From Solirubrobacteraceae bacterium (GTDB lineage Bacteria; Actinomycetota; Thermoleophilia; Solirubrobacterales; Solirubrobacteraceae): DNA of 64,000 bases. Position 1 is the stretch's first letter; every line of letters begins with the position of its first letter. The notes beneath the pieces were generated by a model that saw nothing but the letters and a program-made list of their open reading frames with translations, did not search any database and was not told the DNA's origin. This document shows, piece after piece, positions 24,814 to 34,438 of the stretch. The DNA lies in assembly GCA_030447275.1 (NCBI GenBank), contig JAUJPF010000021.1:1-64000 (forward strand). Direction: 5' to 3'. A program made the position numbers and the translations under genes.

Positions 24814-25620
24814 CTACCCCGCGAGCGACCGTTGGATGAACGCCACGACGTCGTCGAGGACCTCTTCCCTGTTGGTCTCGTTGAAGACCTCGTGGCGCGC
24901 GCCCTCGTAGACGCGCTCCTCGAAGCGCTCGCCGCGGACGCGCGCGATCGCCTCGCGGGTGATCGCGAGCGGGATGAGCTGGTCCTCCTCGCCGTGGATC
25001 CACAGCGTCGGCACCGCGCCGAGCCGCGGCCCGTCGGCGACGGCCTGCACGGCGGTGATGAGCGCCCGCAGCGTCGAGCGCTTGAACCCGCCGTGCCACA
25101 CCAGCGGGTCGTCCGCGTAGGCGCGGCCGACCGACGTGTCGCGCGAGAGGATGTCCGGGTCGATCGGGACCTCGGGGATCGGGTCGAGGCCGACGAGCAT
25201 CTCGAGGCCGGGGTTGCCGCCGATCGCCGGGGCCGAGAGCACCAGGGCGTCGAGCGTGCCGAGGTGCTTCTGCGCGTAGCGCGTCGCGATCAGGCCGCCC
25301 ATCGAGTGGCCGAGCAGCACGACGGGAAGGTCGGGGTGCGCGCTGCGCGCCTGCTCGGCGACGCGGTGCAGGTCGGTGCTGAACTCCTCGCCGTCCTCGA
25401 TGTGCGCCCGCTCGCCCTCGGACTTGCCGTGCCCCTGGTGGTCGGGGGCGTAGACGACGGCTCCCTCGGCGACGAGCCGGCGCGCGACGTGGTCGTAGCG
25501 GCCGGCGTGCTCGCCGTAGCCGTGCGCGAGGAGCACGACGAAGCGCGGCTCGCCTTCCTGCCACACGTGGACGGCGATGCGGCCGCGGGTCCCGTCCAGC
25601 TCGGTCTCGGTCCTCTCCAT
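24814..25620 (-). CDS. Monoacylglycerol-lipase-like alpha/beta hydrolase
   Basis: 268 residues, no signal peptide. It has the oxyanion region LLAHGYGEHAGRYDHVARRL, PDHQGHGKSEG, nucleophile elbow GHSMGG, acid in LWIHGEEDQLIP and His in EGARHEVFNE, an intact Ser-Asp-His triad. The HGYGEHAGRY/GHGKSEG pair is typical of the lysophospholipase/monoglyceride lipase (Hydrolase_4) group, as in mycobacterial Rv0183. It probably releases fatty acids for the beta-oxidation genes alongside. Confidence 0.88.
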   Translation of the reverse strand: MERTETELDGTRGRIAVHVWQEGEPRFVVLLAHGYGEHAGRYDHVARRLVAEGAVVYAPDHQGHGKSEGERAHIEDGEEFSTDLHRVAEQARSAHPDLPVVLLGHSMGGLIATRYAQKHLGTLDALVLSAPAIGGNPGLEMLVGLDPIPEVPIDPDILSRDTSVGRAYADDPLVWHGGFKRSTLRALITAVQAVADGPRLGAVPTLWIHGEEDQLIPLAITREAIARVRGERFEERVYEGARHEVFNETNREEVLDDVVAFIQRSLAG

Positions 25621-25687
25621 GCCGGGGAGTATCGACCAACCGTCCAGGTTGCGCGGGTAGGCGGGGACGAGCGGGAAACCTGACGGC

Positions 25688-26101
25688 ATGGACCCCCTCG
25701 CTTATGTCGCCTCCGCGGGCGGTGGATCGACGCGCCGCCGCCGGGACACCCGCATCGCCGCCGTGCTGGCCGAGTTCGGCTACAGCACCTACGTCCCCGC
25801 CGCCGGGGACGAGCCCGGCCTCCACGCCGACCGGCTGGCGCGCGTCGCCGAGGCGGAGGTCGTCGTGTGCGACCTCATCAGCCCCGAGCGCGACATCCCG
25901 GTGGAGGTGGCGATCGCGGCGACGCGGCGCACGCGGGTGCTCGCGCTCGTGCCGGCCGACGCGCGCCTCGACGGTTGGGCGGCCGAGCTGCTCGACGAGT
26001 GCGGGGCGACGGTGCTGCGCTACGGGCGGGCCGAGCCGCACCAGGTCCTCCACGCCGCGCTCGGCGAGCGCGAGATGGCGGTCGGGCTCGTGCACCACTG
26101 A
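25688..26101 (+). CDS. Nucleoside 2-deoxyribosyltransferase-like protein
   Basis: 137 residues with a Rossmann-like fold pattern. YVASAGGGS, then HADRLARVAEAEVVVCDLISP, then DIPVEVAIAATRRTRVLALVP resemble the small deoxyribosyltransferase-like family, in which an Asp and a Glu shape the active site (here D in VCDLI and E in VEVAIA). Enzyme activity is not certain. The start is the ATG at 25688, divergent from the lipase. A broken relative is present at 23451. Confidence 0.5.
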   Translation: MDPLAYVASAGGGSTRRRRDTRIAAVLAEFGYSTYVPAAGDEPGLHADRLARVAEAEVVVCDLISPERDIPVEVAIAATRRTRVLALVPADARLDGWAAELLDECGATVLRYGRAEPHQVLHAALGEREMAVGLVHH

Positions 26102-26128
26102 GCCTCCGCGCGGGTACGTTTCGCGGCG

Positions 26129-27442
26129 TTGCCGCGACCCAGCCCGCTCGCAGCGCTCGCCGTCCTGTTGGCCGTCGCCCTCGTCGTCGTCGGCGTCGTG
26201 ACCGTCGCGAAGTTCCGCGTCTTCGCGGACGTCGACGAGCGCGCGCACTACGACTACGTGCAGGAGGTCGCCGAGGAGCAGCGCCTGCCGAACCTCGAGC
26301 GCGACCGGGTGTCGTGGCAGGCGGAGGCCATCGCCGCCGGGACGTGGCCGCGGCGCAGCGTCGCCGACCCCGCGACGCTCCCCTTCGGCGGCATCAGCTA
26401 CGAGGCGTTCCAGCCGCCGCTGTACTACGTGGTCGCCGCGCCCGTGTTCGCGGTGCCGGGCGACCACCGCGACAAGCTGTTCGTGCTGCGCGCCTTCGGC
26501 CTGCTGCTGCTCCTCGCCGGCGTTGCGCTCGCGGCGCGTCTCGCGCGGGAGGTCTTCGGCGACCGCTGGCTGCTGCCGTTCTGCCTCGTGCTCGCCGTGC
26601 TCCTGTGGCCGGGCGTGGTCGCGCGGTCGGTGACGGTCTCCAACGCCGCGCTCGAGCTGCCGCTCGCGCTCGCGTACCTGCTCGCCGTATGGCGCGCGAC
26701 GACCGCCGCCAGCCGCCGGGCGCTCGTCGCGGCCGGAGCGCTGCTCGGCGCGTGCCTGCTCACGAAGCTCACGCTCGCGTACCTTGCGCCGCTGCTCCTC
26801 GTGCCGCTGGTGCCGGCGCTGCGCCGCCGCGACCTGGCCGCGGCGGCGGTCGCGTGCGTGCTGCCCGCGCTGATCCTGGCGCCGTGGGTCGCCTCGAACC
26901 TCGACCGCTACGGGACGATCACCGCCGACGAGCAGTCCCGCGCCCTCCAGGAGCCGGTCGTCAACCCGATCCGCGAGCAGTACGGGCTCGACGAGGTGCG
27001 CTCGGAGATGCCGAAGCTCCTGAAGGTCGCCCTGCCGCAGGAGTGGTGGTCGGACTACTTCGGCAAGCGCGGCGTCGCGTTCACGCTGCTGCCGGTGGCG
27101 CTCCTGCTCGCCGCGGCGCTGGTGCTCGTCCGGCCGCCTCCGCGGCGCGAGTGGCCGCGGCTGGCGATCCTCGCCGCGCCGCTGCTGCTCGGGGTGGTGC
27201 TGATCGTCTGGACGCTGCTCGGCGCCAACTGGGCCATCTTCCTCCCGCGCTACCTGCACCCGGCGCTGGCGGGCTTCGTGCTGTTCGCCGCGTACGCCAT
27301 GCGCCGGGCGCTGCGCTCGGACGTCCCGCTGCTGGCCCTGACGCTCGTCATCGCGGCGGTCACCTGCTTCAGCTGGGTCTGGGTGTCGGGCGCCCACTTC
27401 TTCCCGAACACCGGCGCGAAGCTCGGCATCCGCGCGCGGTGA
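26129..27442 (+). CDS. GT-C-fold glycosyltransferase-like membrane protein
   Basis: 437 residues from a TTG start with about ten to twelve membrane spans. The first extracellular loop carries FADVDERAHYDYVQEVAE and later YEAFQPPLYYVVAAP. This acidic pair and QPPLYY motif are the hallmarks of polyprenyl-phosphate-sugar-dependent mannosyltransferase/ArnT-like or DUF2142 proteins. It should move a sugar from a lipid carrier to a surface acceptor. The ATP-independent fold has no other recognisable motif, and the substrate is unknown. Confidence 0.7.
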   Translation: MPRPSPLAALAVLLAVALVVVGVVTVAKFRVFADVDERAHYDYVQEVAEEQRLPNLERDRVSWQAEAIAAGTWPRRSVADPATLPFGGISYEAFQPPLYYVVAAPVFAVPGDHRDKLFVLRAFGLLLLLAGVALAARLAREVFGDRWLLPFCLVLAVLLWPGVVARSVTVSNAALELPLALAYLLAVWRATTAASRRALVAAGALLGACLLTKLTLAYLAPLLLVPLVPALRRRDLAAAAVACVLPALILAPWVASNLDRYGTITADEQSRALQEPVVNPIREQYGLDEVRSEMPKLLKVALPQEWWSDYFGKRGVAFTLLPVALLLAAALVLVRPPPRREWPRLAILAAPLLLGVVLIVWTLLGANWAIFLPRYLHPALAGFVLFAAYAMRRALRSDVPLLALTLVIAAVTCFSWVWVSGAHFFPNTGAKLGIRAR

Positions 27443-27460
27443 CCGCTAGCGTCCGCGCGC

Positions 27461-29923
27461 GTGCGCCGTGCCGCCGCGCTCCTCGTCTCCCTGGCCGCGC
27501 TCGCCTGCGCGGCCGTGCCGGCGCACGCGTCGCTGCCGGCGGTCGCCTCGGGCCACCGGCCGGGGCCGGACGCGCTCTACGCGCCGCCGCCCGACGCCCC
27601 GCAGCTCGAGAACGTCGCGCCGTGGCGGGCGCCGCCGATCCTCGTCTCCGGCACGAGCGCCTACCGCGACGGCGAGTACGTCTACCAGGACTTCCTCTAC
27701 GACGACCACGGCGCGGCGGGCGGCCGCGACTCCTCCGACCCGTTCGCCGACGTCACCACGTTCACGTTCGCGCCGACCTTCGGTCGCATCACGTACCCGG
27801 CCGACCCGGTGTACGCGAACAACGCCGCCGACTTCGTCGAGCTGCGCGTCCGCCCGCTGCAGGACGCGACCGCGTTCCGGGTCACGCTCAACACGCTGAT
27901 CGACCCCGAGCGCACCGCGTTCACGATCGCGCTCGGGACCTCGGCGTCGCCCCGCGCGTGGCCGCACGGCGCCGGCGTCCGCTCGCCGGCCGAGCTGTTC
28001 CTCACCGTCCACGGGAGCACCGCCGAGCTGCGCGACGCCGCGTCGGGCGAGGTGCGCGGTCCCGCCCCGACCGCGAGCGTCGACCTCGCGCGGCGCCAGG
28101 TCGACGTCCGGCTGGCGCACGCGGCGTTCGACCCGGGGGAGGGGACGGTCCGCCTCGCCGCCGGCGCCGGTCTGTGGAACGGCGCGAACGGGCGCTACCT
28201 CCAGCCCCAGCCCGGCCGGCGCACCGCGGAGACGCCGGGCGGCGCGATCCCGACGAGCCCGGCGCTGTTCAACATGGCCTTCCGCTTCGACGAGCCGCTG
28301 CCGAACACCGACCAGGACGGCGGCGGGGTGACGATCGTCGACGCCGGCTTCGGCGCGTCGCTGGACGGCTCGTGGTGGCGCGAGCGCCGGCAGGCCGAGG
28401 ACATGCGCCTGGGCGATGTCTCCGCGTTCCACGCCGACGTCGACTTCGGGAAGCTGCGCGCCGGCGTCGCGGACGAGAGCGGCGTGCCGCGCACCGGGCC
28501 GATCGACCGCATCCTCGCGAGCCGGCACGAGTTCGGGCAGGGCATCGACCACTCCCGCGTGTGCTTCGACATCCGGTCGCTGCGCAGCGAGGGCACGAAG
28601 TGCCAGGGGCGGTTCGTCGGGCAGCTCCAGCCCTACGCGCTCTACGTGCCCGACCGCTCGCGCCCGGCGCGCGGCTGGGGCCTGACCATGCTGCTGCACT
28701 CGCTGGCCGCCAACCACAACCAGTACCTGGCCAGCAAGTACCAGTCGCAGTTCGGCGAGCGCGGGGCGGGCAGCCTCGTCGCCACCCCGAGCGGCCGCGG
28801 GCCCGACGGGTTCTACATGGGCATCCCCGAGGCCGACACGTTCGAGGTGTGGGCCGACGTCGCGCGCCACTACGACGTCGACCCGGAGTGGACGGCGGTG
28901 AGCGGGTACTCGATGGGCGGGCTCGGGACGTTCCGGATGCTCGCGCGCTGGCCCGACCTCTTCGCCCGCGGCATGTCGACGGTGGGGTCCGGGGGGAGCG
29001 TCGAGGAGCAGCTCGCGTCGCTGCGCCACACGCCGATCATGTCGTGGGCCGCGTCGGGCGACGAGCTCGTGCCGGTCACCGAGACCGAGCAGACGACTGA
29101 GGTCATGACCGCCCTGCGGCTGCGGTTCTCGCACTTCCTCTTCGCCGCCTCGGACCACCTGACGCTCTACACGAACGACGAGTACGGCCCGGCCGCCGAG
29201 TTCCTGGGCGAGCACCGCGTCGACCGCGACCCCGAGCGCGTGACGTACGTCGTCGACCCGCGCGAGGACTCGGTGCCGGCGCGGGCGGTCGCCGACCACG
29301 CGTACTGGCTGTCGGGGCTGCGGCCGCGCGACCCCGAGGCCGAGCAGCGGGCGACGATCGACGCGCGCTCCGAGGGGTTCGGGCGCGGGGAGCCCGAGGT
29401 GCTCGACGTCGAGCGCTCGGCCGGCGCGGTGCAGGGCGGCTCGCTCGGGCCGATGCCGTACGACCGCCGGGCGCGCGACTGGCGGCCCGCCGGCCCCGGC
29501 GCGCGCCGCGACCGGCTCGTCGTGCGCGCCGAGAATCTCGCTTCGGCGACCGTCGACCTGCGCCGCGCGCGGCTGAGCTGCGCACCGGAGCTCGACCTGC
29601 GCAGCGACGGCCCGCTCGACCTGCGGCTCGGGTGCGCGCCCGCCGGGGGTGGGTCGGGCGCGGGGCGGCCGGTGGCGAGCTGCTCGCGCACCGTCGCGCT
29701 CCGGCTCCCGCGGATCCGGGGCCGGCGGATCGTGCGCGTCCGCGTCACGCGCGGGCGGCGGACGGTGAAGCGCGTCCGCGGGCGCGACGTGCGGCGCGTG
29801 ACCGTGCGCAGGCCGACGCGGCGCGCGTTCGCGCTGCGGGTCCGCGCGCGGACGGCGGGCGGGCGCCGCGCCCGGACGATCACCGTCCTGCGCCGCTTCG
29901 GGCTGTGCCGCCGCTACGGCTGA
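27461..29923 (+). CDS. Large secreted hydrolase with esterase domain
   Basis: 820 residues from a GTG. A signal peptide (LLVSLAALACAAVPAHAS) precedes a beta-rich N-terminal half (about 60-330) resembling DOMON/glucodextranase-type carbohydrate-associated domains. An alpha/beta hydrolase follows: LLHSLAANHNQYLASKYQ, nucleophile elbow GYSMGG, Asp in AASGDELVP and His in AASDHLTLY. The last 150 residues are Arg-rich beta strands ending in two Cys, a tail common in Solirubrobacterales exoproteins. It is probably an esterase acting on polysaccharide or polyester substrate outside the cell. The GT-C gene ends 18 bp upstream. Confidence 0.7.
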   Translation: MRRAAALLVSLAALACAAVPAHASLPAVASGHRPGPDALYAPPPDAPQLENVAPWRAPPILVSGTSAYRDGEYVYQDFLYDDHGAAGGRDSSDPFADVTTFTFAPTFGRITYPADPVYANNAADFVELRVRPLQDATAFRVTLNTLIDPERTAFTIALGTSASPRAWPHGAGVRSPAELFLTVHGSTAELRDAASGEVRGPAPTASVDLARRQVDVRLAHAAFDPGEGTVRLAAGAGLWNGANGRYLQPQPGRRTAETPGGAIPTSPALFNMAFRFDEPLPNTDQDGGGVTIVDAGFGASLDGSWWRERRQAEDMRLGDVSAFHADVDFGKLRAGVADESGVPRTGPIDRILASRHEFGQGIDHSRVCFDIRSLRSEGTKCQGRFVGQLQPYALYVPDRSRPARGWGLTMLLHSLAANHNQYLASKYQSQFGERGAGSLVATPSGRGPDGFYMGIPEADTFEVWADVARHYDVDPEWTAVSGYSMGGLGTFRMLARWPDLFARGMSTVGSGGSVEEQLASLRHTPIMSWAASGDELVPVTETEQTTEVMTALRLRFSHFLFAASDHLTLYTNDEYGPAAEFLGEHRVDRDPERVTYVVDPREDSVPARAVADHAYWLSGLRPRDPEAEQRATIDARSEGFGRGEPEVLDVERSAGAVQGGSLGPMPYDRRARDWRPAGPGARRDRLVVRAENLASATVDLRRARLSCAPELDLRSDGPLDLRLGCAPAGGGSGAGRPVASCSRTVALRLPRIRGRRIVRVRVTRGRRTVKRVRGRDVRRVTVRRPTRRAFALRVRARTAGGRRARTITVLRRFGLCRRYG

Positions 29924-29933
29924 GCGCGGCGGG

Positions 29934-31106
29934 CTAGCGCCCGGCGCGCTTCTTCGCGAATGCGAGCGCGTCGCGTTGCACGGCCGGGACCTTCAGCAGG
30001 TCGTGGCCGTGGCCCGCGCCCTCGTACTCCCCGTAGGCGACCCGCGCCCCGTTCGCCCGCAGCTCCTTGACCAGCTCGTCGGTGAACGGCTTGAAGACGG
30101 TGCCGTCGGCGGTCCCCTGTGCGAGGTGGACGGGCTGGCGCAGCCTGAGGTTGCCGGCGTCGTGGGACTCGAGCGCGGCGAGCACCGGCCTGAGGTCGGC
30201 CCCCTCGCGGAAGAACTCCTTCGGCTTGACCGTGCCGAAGCGGTCGTCCTGCGTGAGGCGCGACTGGCACTCCTCGTCGACGAACGGGTAGAGCGGCCGC
30301 GTGCGGTCCGAGAGGATCGAGGTGATGCTCAGCCCGGGCTTCGCCGCCTCGATGCCGCGCATGATCAGCGCGGCGTAGGCCGGGAAGCTCTGCGGCGCCG
30401 ACTCGAGCGTCGGGAAGATCTCGCCCTGCTGGCGCAGCTGCGAGATCGGGGCGAAGGCGAGCGTGCCGCGCACGCGCAGCTCGGGCGTCCACGGAGCCGC
30501 GTCGGCCGCGGCCCACAGCGCGGCCTGGCCGCCCTGCGACTCGCCTGCGATCACGACGCGCTTCCCGATCCCCCGGTGCGCCCTGCGCGCCGCCCGGACG
30601 CTGTCGAGGATCCCGCGGCCCTGCGAGCGCCCGACGAGGAACGGGTGCACGCCCGGCGTGCCGAGGCCCTCGTAGTCGGTGCGCGTCACGACGTAGCCGC
30701 GCGCGAGCCAGCGCTCGAGCAGCCGCGTCTCCGACGAGAAGGTGCCGTAGCCCTTCGACGGCGTGCAGCTGTCGGCGATGCCCCTCGTGCCGTGGCCCCA
30801 CGCGAGGACGGGCCACCCGCCGCGCGGCGCGCGGCCGCGCGGGATGTGGACGGTGCCAGACACGGCGATCGTCTTGCCGTTCGTGCTGGTCGAGCGGTAG
30901 AGGAGCAGGCGGTTGGTGCGCGCGCCCCGCAGCTTCGCGCTGCGTGCGCTGACGCCCCGAGCCCAGATCGGGTCGCCGTGCGTCTTGCCCGGCAGCTTCG
31001 CCGGCGGCGTGTAGAACGCGTCGCCGGCGGGCCCCCGCCGGACGTCGGCGCTCGCCGCCGGTGCGGCGGCGAGCAGGACGATCAGTGGTGCGAGGAGCCT
31101 GCGCAT
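29934..31106 (-). CDS. Secretory lipase (LIP family)
   Basis: 390 residues. A signal peptide (LLAPLIVLLAAAPAASA) is followed by FYTPPAKLPGKTHGDPIWAR, LAWGHGTRGIADSCTPSKGY, TDYEGLGTPG, nucleophile elbow GESQGGQAALWAA, GTADGTVF (acid) and GAGHGHDL (His). This is the arrangement of the fungal-like secretory lipase family. It hydrolyses extracellular acylglycerols or related esters. It is convergent with the preceding hydrolase gene, with 10 bp between stops. The Fn3-like gene upstream may be co-transcribed. Confidence 0.85.
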   Translation of the reverse strand: MRRLLAPLIVLLAAAPAASADVRRGPAGDAFYTPPAKLPGKTHGDPIWARGVSARSAKLRGARTNRLLLYRSTSTNGKTIAVSGTVHIPRGRAPRGGWPVLAWGHGTRGIADSCTPSKGYGTFSSETRLLERWLARGYVVTRTDYEGLGTPGVHPFLVGRSQGRGILDSVRAARRAHRGIGKRVVIAGESQGGQAALWAAADAAPWTPELRVRGTLAFAPISQLRQQGEIFPTLESAPQSFPAYAALIMRGIEAAKPGLSITSILSDRTRPLYPFVDEECQSRLTQDDRFGTVKPKEFFREGADLRPVLAALESHDAGNLRLRQPVHLAQGTADGTVFKPFTDELVKELRANGARVAYGEYEGAGHGHDLLKVPAVQRDALAFAKKRAGR

Positions 31107-31127
31107 GCGGCGCAGCCAACCGCCCGC

Positions 31128-32126
31128 CTAGGAGTGGACGCGAGCCCTGCGGCGCACGCTCGTGCCGAGCACGTGGTCGCCGTCGCCGGGCGTGACTCGC
31201 ACGCGGTACGTGCCGCTGCGCCTGATCCGCAGGCGCTTGGCGTACCGGGAGCGGGCGACGCCGTTGACGGGCGTCGCGGCCCTGAGCGTGGCGCGGGCGA
31301 CGGTCGCCCAGCGGCCGGTGCTCGTCCGCCGCTGGATGCGGGCGATCCTGCCGTCGTGCCCAGGCGTGACGATGCCCGAGAAGCGGACGCGCTGGCCGAC
31401 CGCCGGCGTGCGGTCGCTGAGCCGGAACGAGACACGCACTCGCACGTTCACGGTGACCTCCGCGCTGGTGACCGGCGGCCTCGTCTTGGCGGAGACGCGG
31501 TAGCGCGTGTTGAGGGCCGGGGTGACGGCGAACGAGTAGGTGCCGGTGGCGCTCGTCGTCGTCTTGGAGTTCGTCGCCTTGAATCCGCCGGTGAAGGGGT
31601 GCGGGTTCGCCTCGAGGGTGACCTCGACGCCGGCGTTCCCCGTCCCGGTGAGCTGGCCGCTGATCGTCGTCGAGCGGCCGAACGTGACCCGTGTCGGGCT
31701 GGCCTTGATCGTCAGCGAGTTCGCGCCGGGAGCGCCCGCCGCGGGCGTCGTGAACGTCATGTCGGCGCCGAAGACGGTGCCGGACGGGTTCGTGGCGATC
31801 ACGCGGTAGTGGTACGTCGTCCTCGGCGCGAGGCCCGTGACGTTCGCGTCGACCTTGCGCTTCGGGTTGCCTCCGATCGGCCCCTGGACCGGCGTCTGCG
31901 TGCCGTACGCCGTGGTGGTCCCGTACTCGAAGCGGTACGTGGTGTCCTCTTGATTCGGCTCGACCTCGCCGTTGAGCGTGGCCGTGGTCGCGGTCACGTC
32001 GGTCGCCGCGGTCGTCGTGGCCACGGGGGCCGCGGCGACGGCCAGACCGACGCCCGAGACCGAGATCGCCACGAGGGCGAGGACGGCGAAGAGGGTTGCG
32101 CTGAGGGGACGGCGTCGCATCGTCAT
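31128..32126 (-). CDS. Secreted fibronectin-III-like repeat protein
   Basis: 332 residues. A signal peptide (LFAVLALVAISVSGVGLAVA) precedes an Fn3-like module with the well-known TAATLNGEVEPN...YRFEYGTTTAYG pattern, frequent in Solirubrobacterales surface proteins. Two Ig/Big-like beta modules follow (LTIKASPTRVTFGRSTTISG; VRVSFRLSDRTPAVGQRVRF). The C-terminus is basic. No catalytic residues are seen, so adhesion or matrix binding is the best guess. The ATG at 32126 and an ATG two codons later are both possible. Confidence 0.65.
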   Translation of the reverse strand: MTMRRRPLSATLFAVLALVAISVSGVGLAVAAAPVATTTAATDVTATTATLNGEVEPNQEDTTYRFEYGTTTAYGTQTPVQGPIGGNPKRKVDANVTGLAPRTTYHYRVIATNPSGTVFGADMTFTTPAAGAPGANSLTIKASPTRVTFGRSTTISGQLTGTGNAGVEVTLEANPHPFTGGFKATNSKTTTSATGTYSFAVTPALNTRYRVSAKTRPPVTSAEVTVNVRVRVSFRLSDRTPAVGQRVRFSGIVTPGHDGRIARIQRRTSTGRWATVARATLRAATPVNGVARSRYAKRLRIRRSGTYRVRVTPGDGDHVLGTSVRRRARVHS

Positions 32127-32182
32127 GCCTGTAGGAACCCACGGCGCGCCGCGTCGGACTGGCGGTGCACCAGATCGGCGCG

Positions 32183-33127
32183 TCAGCCTTCCTCGCGCTC
32201 GAAGCGCCCGTCGACCGGCATCGTCGCCGACAGCAGCGGCGAGGCGACGTCCGGGTCGTCCTGGTCGCATACGAAGACGAGGTCCATCACGCCCGTGTCG
32301 ATCGCCGCGTGCACGCCCTCGACCTTGAAGCGGCGGTCGATCGTGCGCAGCCGCTGGACGTCGCCGTCGAGGCCGAGCGTGCCGACGACGGAGCCGTGGA
32401 TGCCGCCCTCGGCCTCGGCCGACGCCGTGAACACGAGCACGCGGCCGTCGAGGGGCGTCGCGTCGCTGAACGTGAGCGTCACGTCGTCGAGCGTCCCGAG
32501 GTCGTACGAGCGGACGCGGGCCAACTCCTCGACGTCGAGGCGCAGGTCGCCCTCGACCGAGGCCATCACCGCGTCGAGCGCCAGCTCGGCGATCACGTTC
32601 GTCTTCTCGCCGTAGTTGCCGCGGTGCAGCAGCCACAGGCGCTCCTCCATGACGCACGCGCCTTCGACGTTGAGGCTCTCGACCTCCTGCGCGAGCCGGC
32701 CGTAGAGCGGCGCGAGGTCGAGCGTGCGCGACTCGCCGCGGGTCGAGCCGTCGGCCGCGAGCGGCCAGACGAAGCCGTGGTCGCGGCCGGGGCCAGACCC
32801 GGAGCCGAGGCCGAGCAGCGCACCGTACGGCGCGCCGTCGAACGGCGGCAGCACGGTCAGCGCCTCGAGATCGGGCTTGCCGTCGAGGCGCACCCCCTCG
32901 AACACCGGACGCAGCGTCCCGGGCACGAGCTCGGCTCCGTGGAAGACACCGAGCGCCGGGAGGTCGTCGCCGATCACGTAGACGAAGTCGCCGCGCCGGA
33001 CGACGCCGCTCGCAGCGGACAGGTGCGACGGCCCGCCTTCCACGACCGGCGCGTCGAGATCGAGCGTGCGCAGCTCCCGCAGCTCGAGCGGCGGCAGGTC
33101 CTCGTTGCGTCCCTCGCGCGTATCCAT
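32183..33127 (-). CDS. DUF6929-like beta-propeller-type protein
   Basis: 314 residues, no signal peptide. Blocks DFVYVIGDDLPALGVFHG, KPDLEALTVLPPF, GALLGLGSGSGPGRDHGFVW and KVEGVHAAIDTGVMDLVFVC recall phytase-like/DUF6929 proteins with a six-bladed fold. The role is unknown. It starts with a strong GGGGAGGAG ribosome site, divergent from the PP2C phosphatase with only 15 bp between starts, so the promoters must lie within each other's coding sequence or be shared. Confidence 0.55.
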   Translation of the reverse strand: MDTREGRNEDLPPLELRELRTLDLDAPVVEGGPSHLSAASGVVRRGDFVYVIGDDLPALGVFHGAELVPGTLRPVFEGVRLDGKPDLEALTVLPPFDGAPYGALLGLGSGSGPGRDHGFVWPLAADGSTRGESRTLDLAPLYGRLAQEVESLNVEGACVMEERLWLLHRGNYGEKTNVIAELALDAVMASVEGDLRLDVEELARVRSYDLGTLDDVTLTFSDATPLDGRVLVFTASAEAEGGIHGSVVGTLGLDGDVQRLRTIDRRFKVEGVHAAIDTGVMDLVFVCDQDDPDVASPLLSATMPVDGRFEREEG

Positions 33128-33142
33128 GACAAGCTCCTCCCC

Positions 33143-34387
33143 GTGACGCTCGACGGCAACACGAACGCCGCACCCCGCCTCGACATCGGCGCGCTGCTCG
33201 AAGCAGTGGAGGCGGCGCCGCCGGTCGCGGCGGCCGACGTCGCCGGCGCCGCGCTCGGCGAGATGGTCGGCGCCGTCGAGACGAGCTTCCTGATCGCGGA
33301 CTACAGCGGCGACTCGCTGATCCGGCTGGGGCACTCGAGCCCGGGCGCCGCGACCCGCCGCGTGGGGCGGGAGACGGCGGACCGCGTCGCGCTCGACGGC
33401 ACGCCGCAGGGACGCGCCCTGGCGTCGCAGTCGGTCGAGGTCGTCGCACAGGACGACGGAACGTGGTTGTACGCGCCGGTGACGAGCCGCGGCGAGGCGG
33501 TGGGCGTCCTCGAGCTTCGGCTCGCGGACGCCCCCGACGAGCAGACCGTGGCCGACGTCGGTCGCGCGGCGCACGCGCTGGCGTACATCGTCATCGCCAA
33601 CCGCCGCTACACCGACCTCTTCGAGTGGGGACAGCGCTCCGTCCCGCTGTCGCTGGCGGCGGAGATCCAGCACCGGCTGCTGCCCGGCTCGTACACGTGC
33701 GAGGCCGGCCAGTTCACGCTCGCCGCCTGGCTCGAGCCCGCCGGCGAGGTCGGGGGCGACACCTTCGACTTCTCGCTCGACCGCGACGCGCTCTCCTTCT
33801 CGATGACCGACGCGATGGGCCACAGCGTCAACGCGTCGCTGCTGGCGACGCTGCTCGTCGGGAGCGTGCGCAACGGTCGCCGCCGGGGAGCCGACCTGGC
33901 CGAGCAGGCCTGTCTGGCCGACGAGGCGCTGGCCGAGCACGCGGGCGGCTCGCAGTTCGTGACCGGTCAGATCGTGCGGGTCGATCTCGCGACCGGGGCG
34001 GCGGAGATCGTGAACGCCGGCCATCCGCCGCCGCTGCGCCTCCGCGACGGCGTCGTCGACGAGGTCCCGCTCGAGCCCGAGCCCCCGTTCGGTGCCACGC
34101 CGGGGCACAGGTACCGCACGCAGACGCTGCCGCTGCTCCCGGGCGACCGGCTGATGTTCGTCACCGACGGCGTCCTCGAGCGCCAGGCGGCGGCCGTCGA
34201 CGTCCGGGCGGTTCTCGCGTCGAGCCGCGGCGACCACCCGCGCCAGGCGGTGCAGCACCTCATCCAGGGAGCCGTGCGCGCCAGCGGCGGCGAGCTCGAG
34301 GACGACGCGACCGCGATGTGCTTCGACTGGCACGGCGGGCCGCCGCGCGAGCGCGACGCCGACGCGGGCGCGAACGTCACCGCGTGA
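33143..34387 (+). CDS. PP2C/SpoIIE-type serine phosphatase with N-terminal GAF-like domain
   Basis: 414 residues. The first 150 resemble a GAF sensor (TSFLIADYSGDSLIRLGHSS, GVLELRLADAPDEQTVADVG). A linker with SLAAEIQHRLLPGS, the usual entry to SpoIIE/RsbU phosphatases, leads to metal-binding EVGGDTFDF, TDAMGHSVNASLLATLLVGS, IVNAGHPPPLRLR and FVTDGVLERQ. Such enzymes dephosphorylate STAS antagonists to release stress sigma factors. The sigma/STAS pair at 3-4 kb could be its target, but distance makes this conjecture. A GTG start is used; a downstream start cannot be excluded given the 15-bp divergent gap. Confidence 0.85.
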   Translation: MTLDGNTNAAPRLDIGALLEAVEAAPPVAAADVAGAALGEMVGAVETSFLIADYSGDSLIRLGHSSPGAATRRVGRETADRVALDGTPQGRALASQSVEVVAQDDGTWLYAPVTSRGEAVGVLELRLADAPDEQTVADVGRAAHALAYIVIANRRYTDLFEWGQRSVPLSLAAEIQHRLLPGSYTCEAGQFTLAAWLEPAGEVGGDTFDFSLDRDALSFSMTDAMGHSVNASLLATLLVGSVRNGRRRGADLAEQACLADEALAEHAGGSQFVTGQIVRVDLATGAAEIVNAGHPPPLRLRDGVVDEVPLEPEPPFGATPGHRYRTQTLPLLPGDRLMFVTDGVLERQAAAVDVRAVLASSRGDHPRQAVQHLIQGAVRASGGELEDDATAMCFDWHGGPPRERDADAGANVTA

Positions 34388-34438
34388 CGCGGTGTGGCGC
34401 GCGCGCCGCGGGTCGCCGCGATACTCGCGCCGGTGCGC

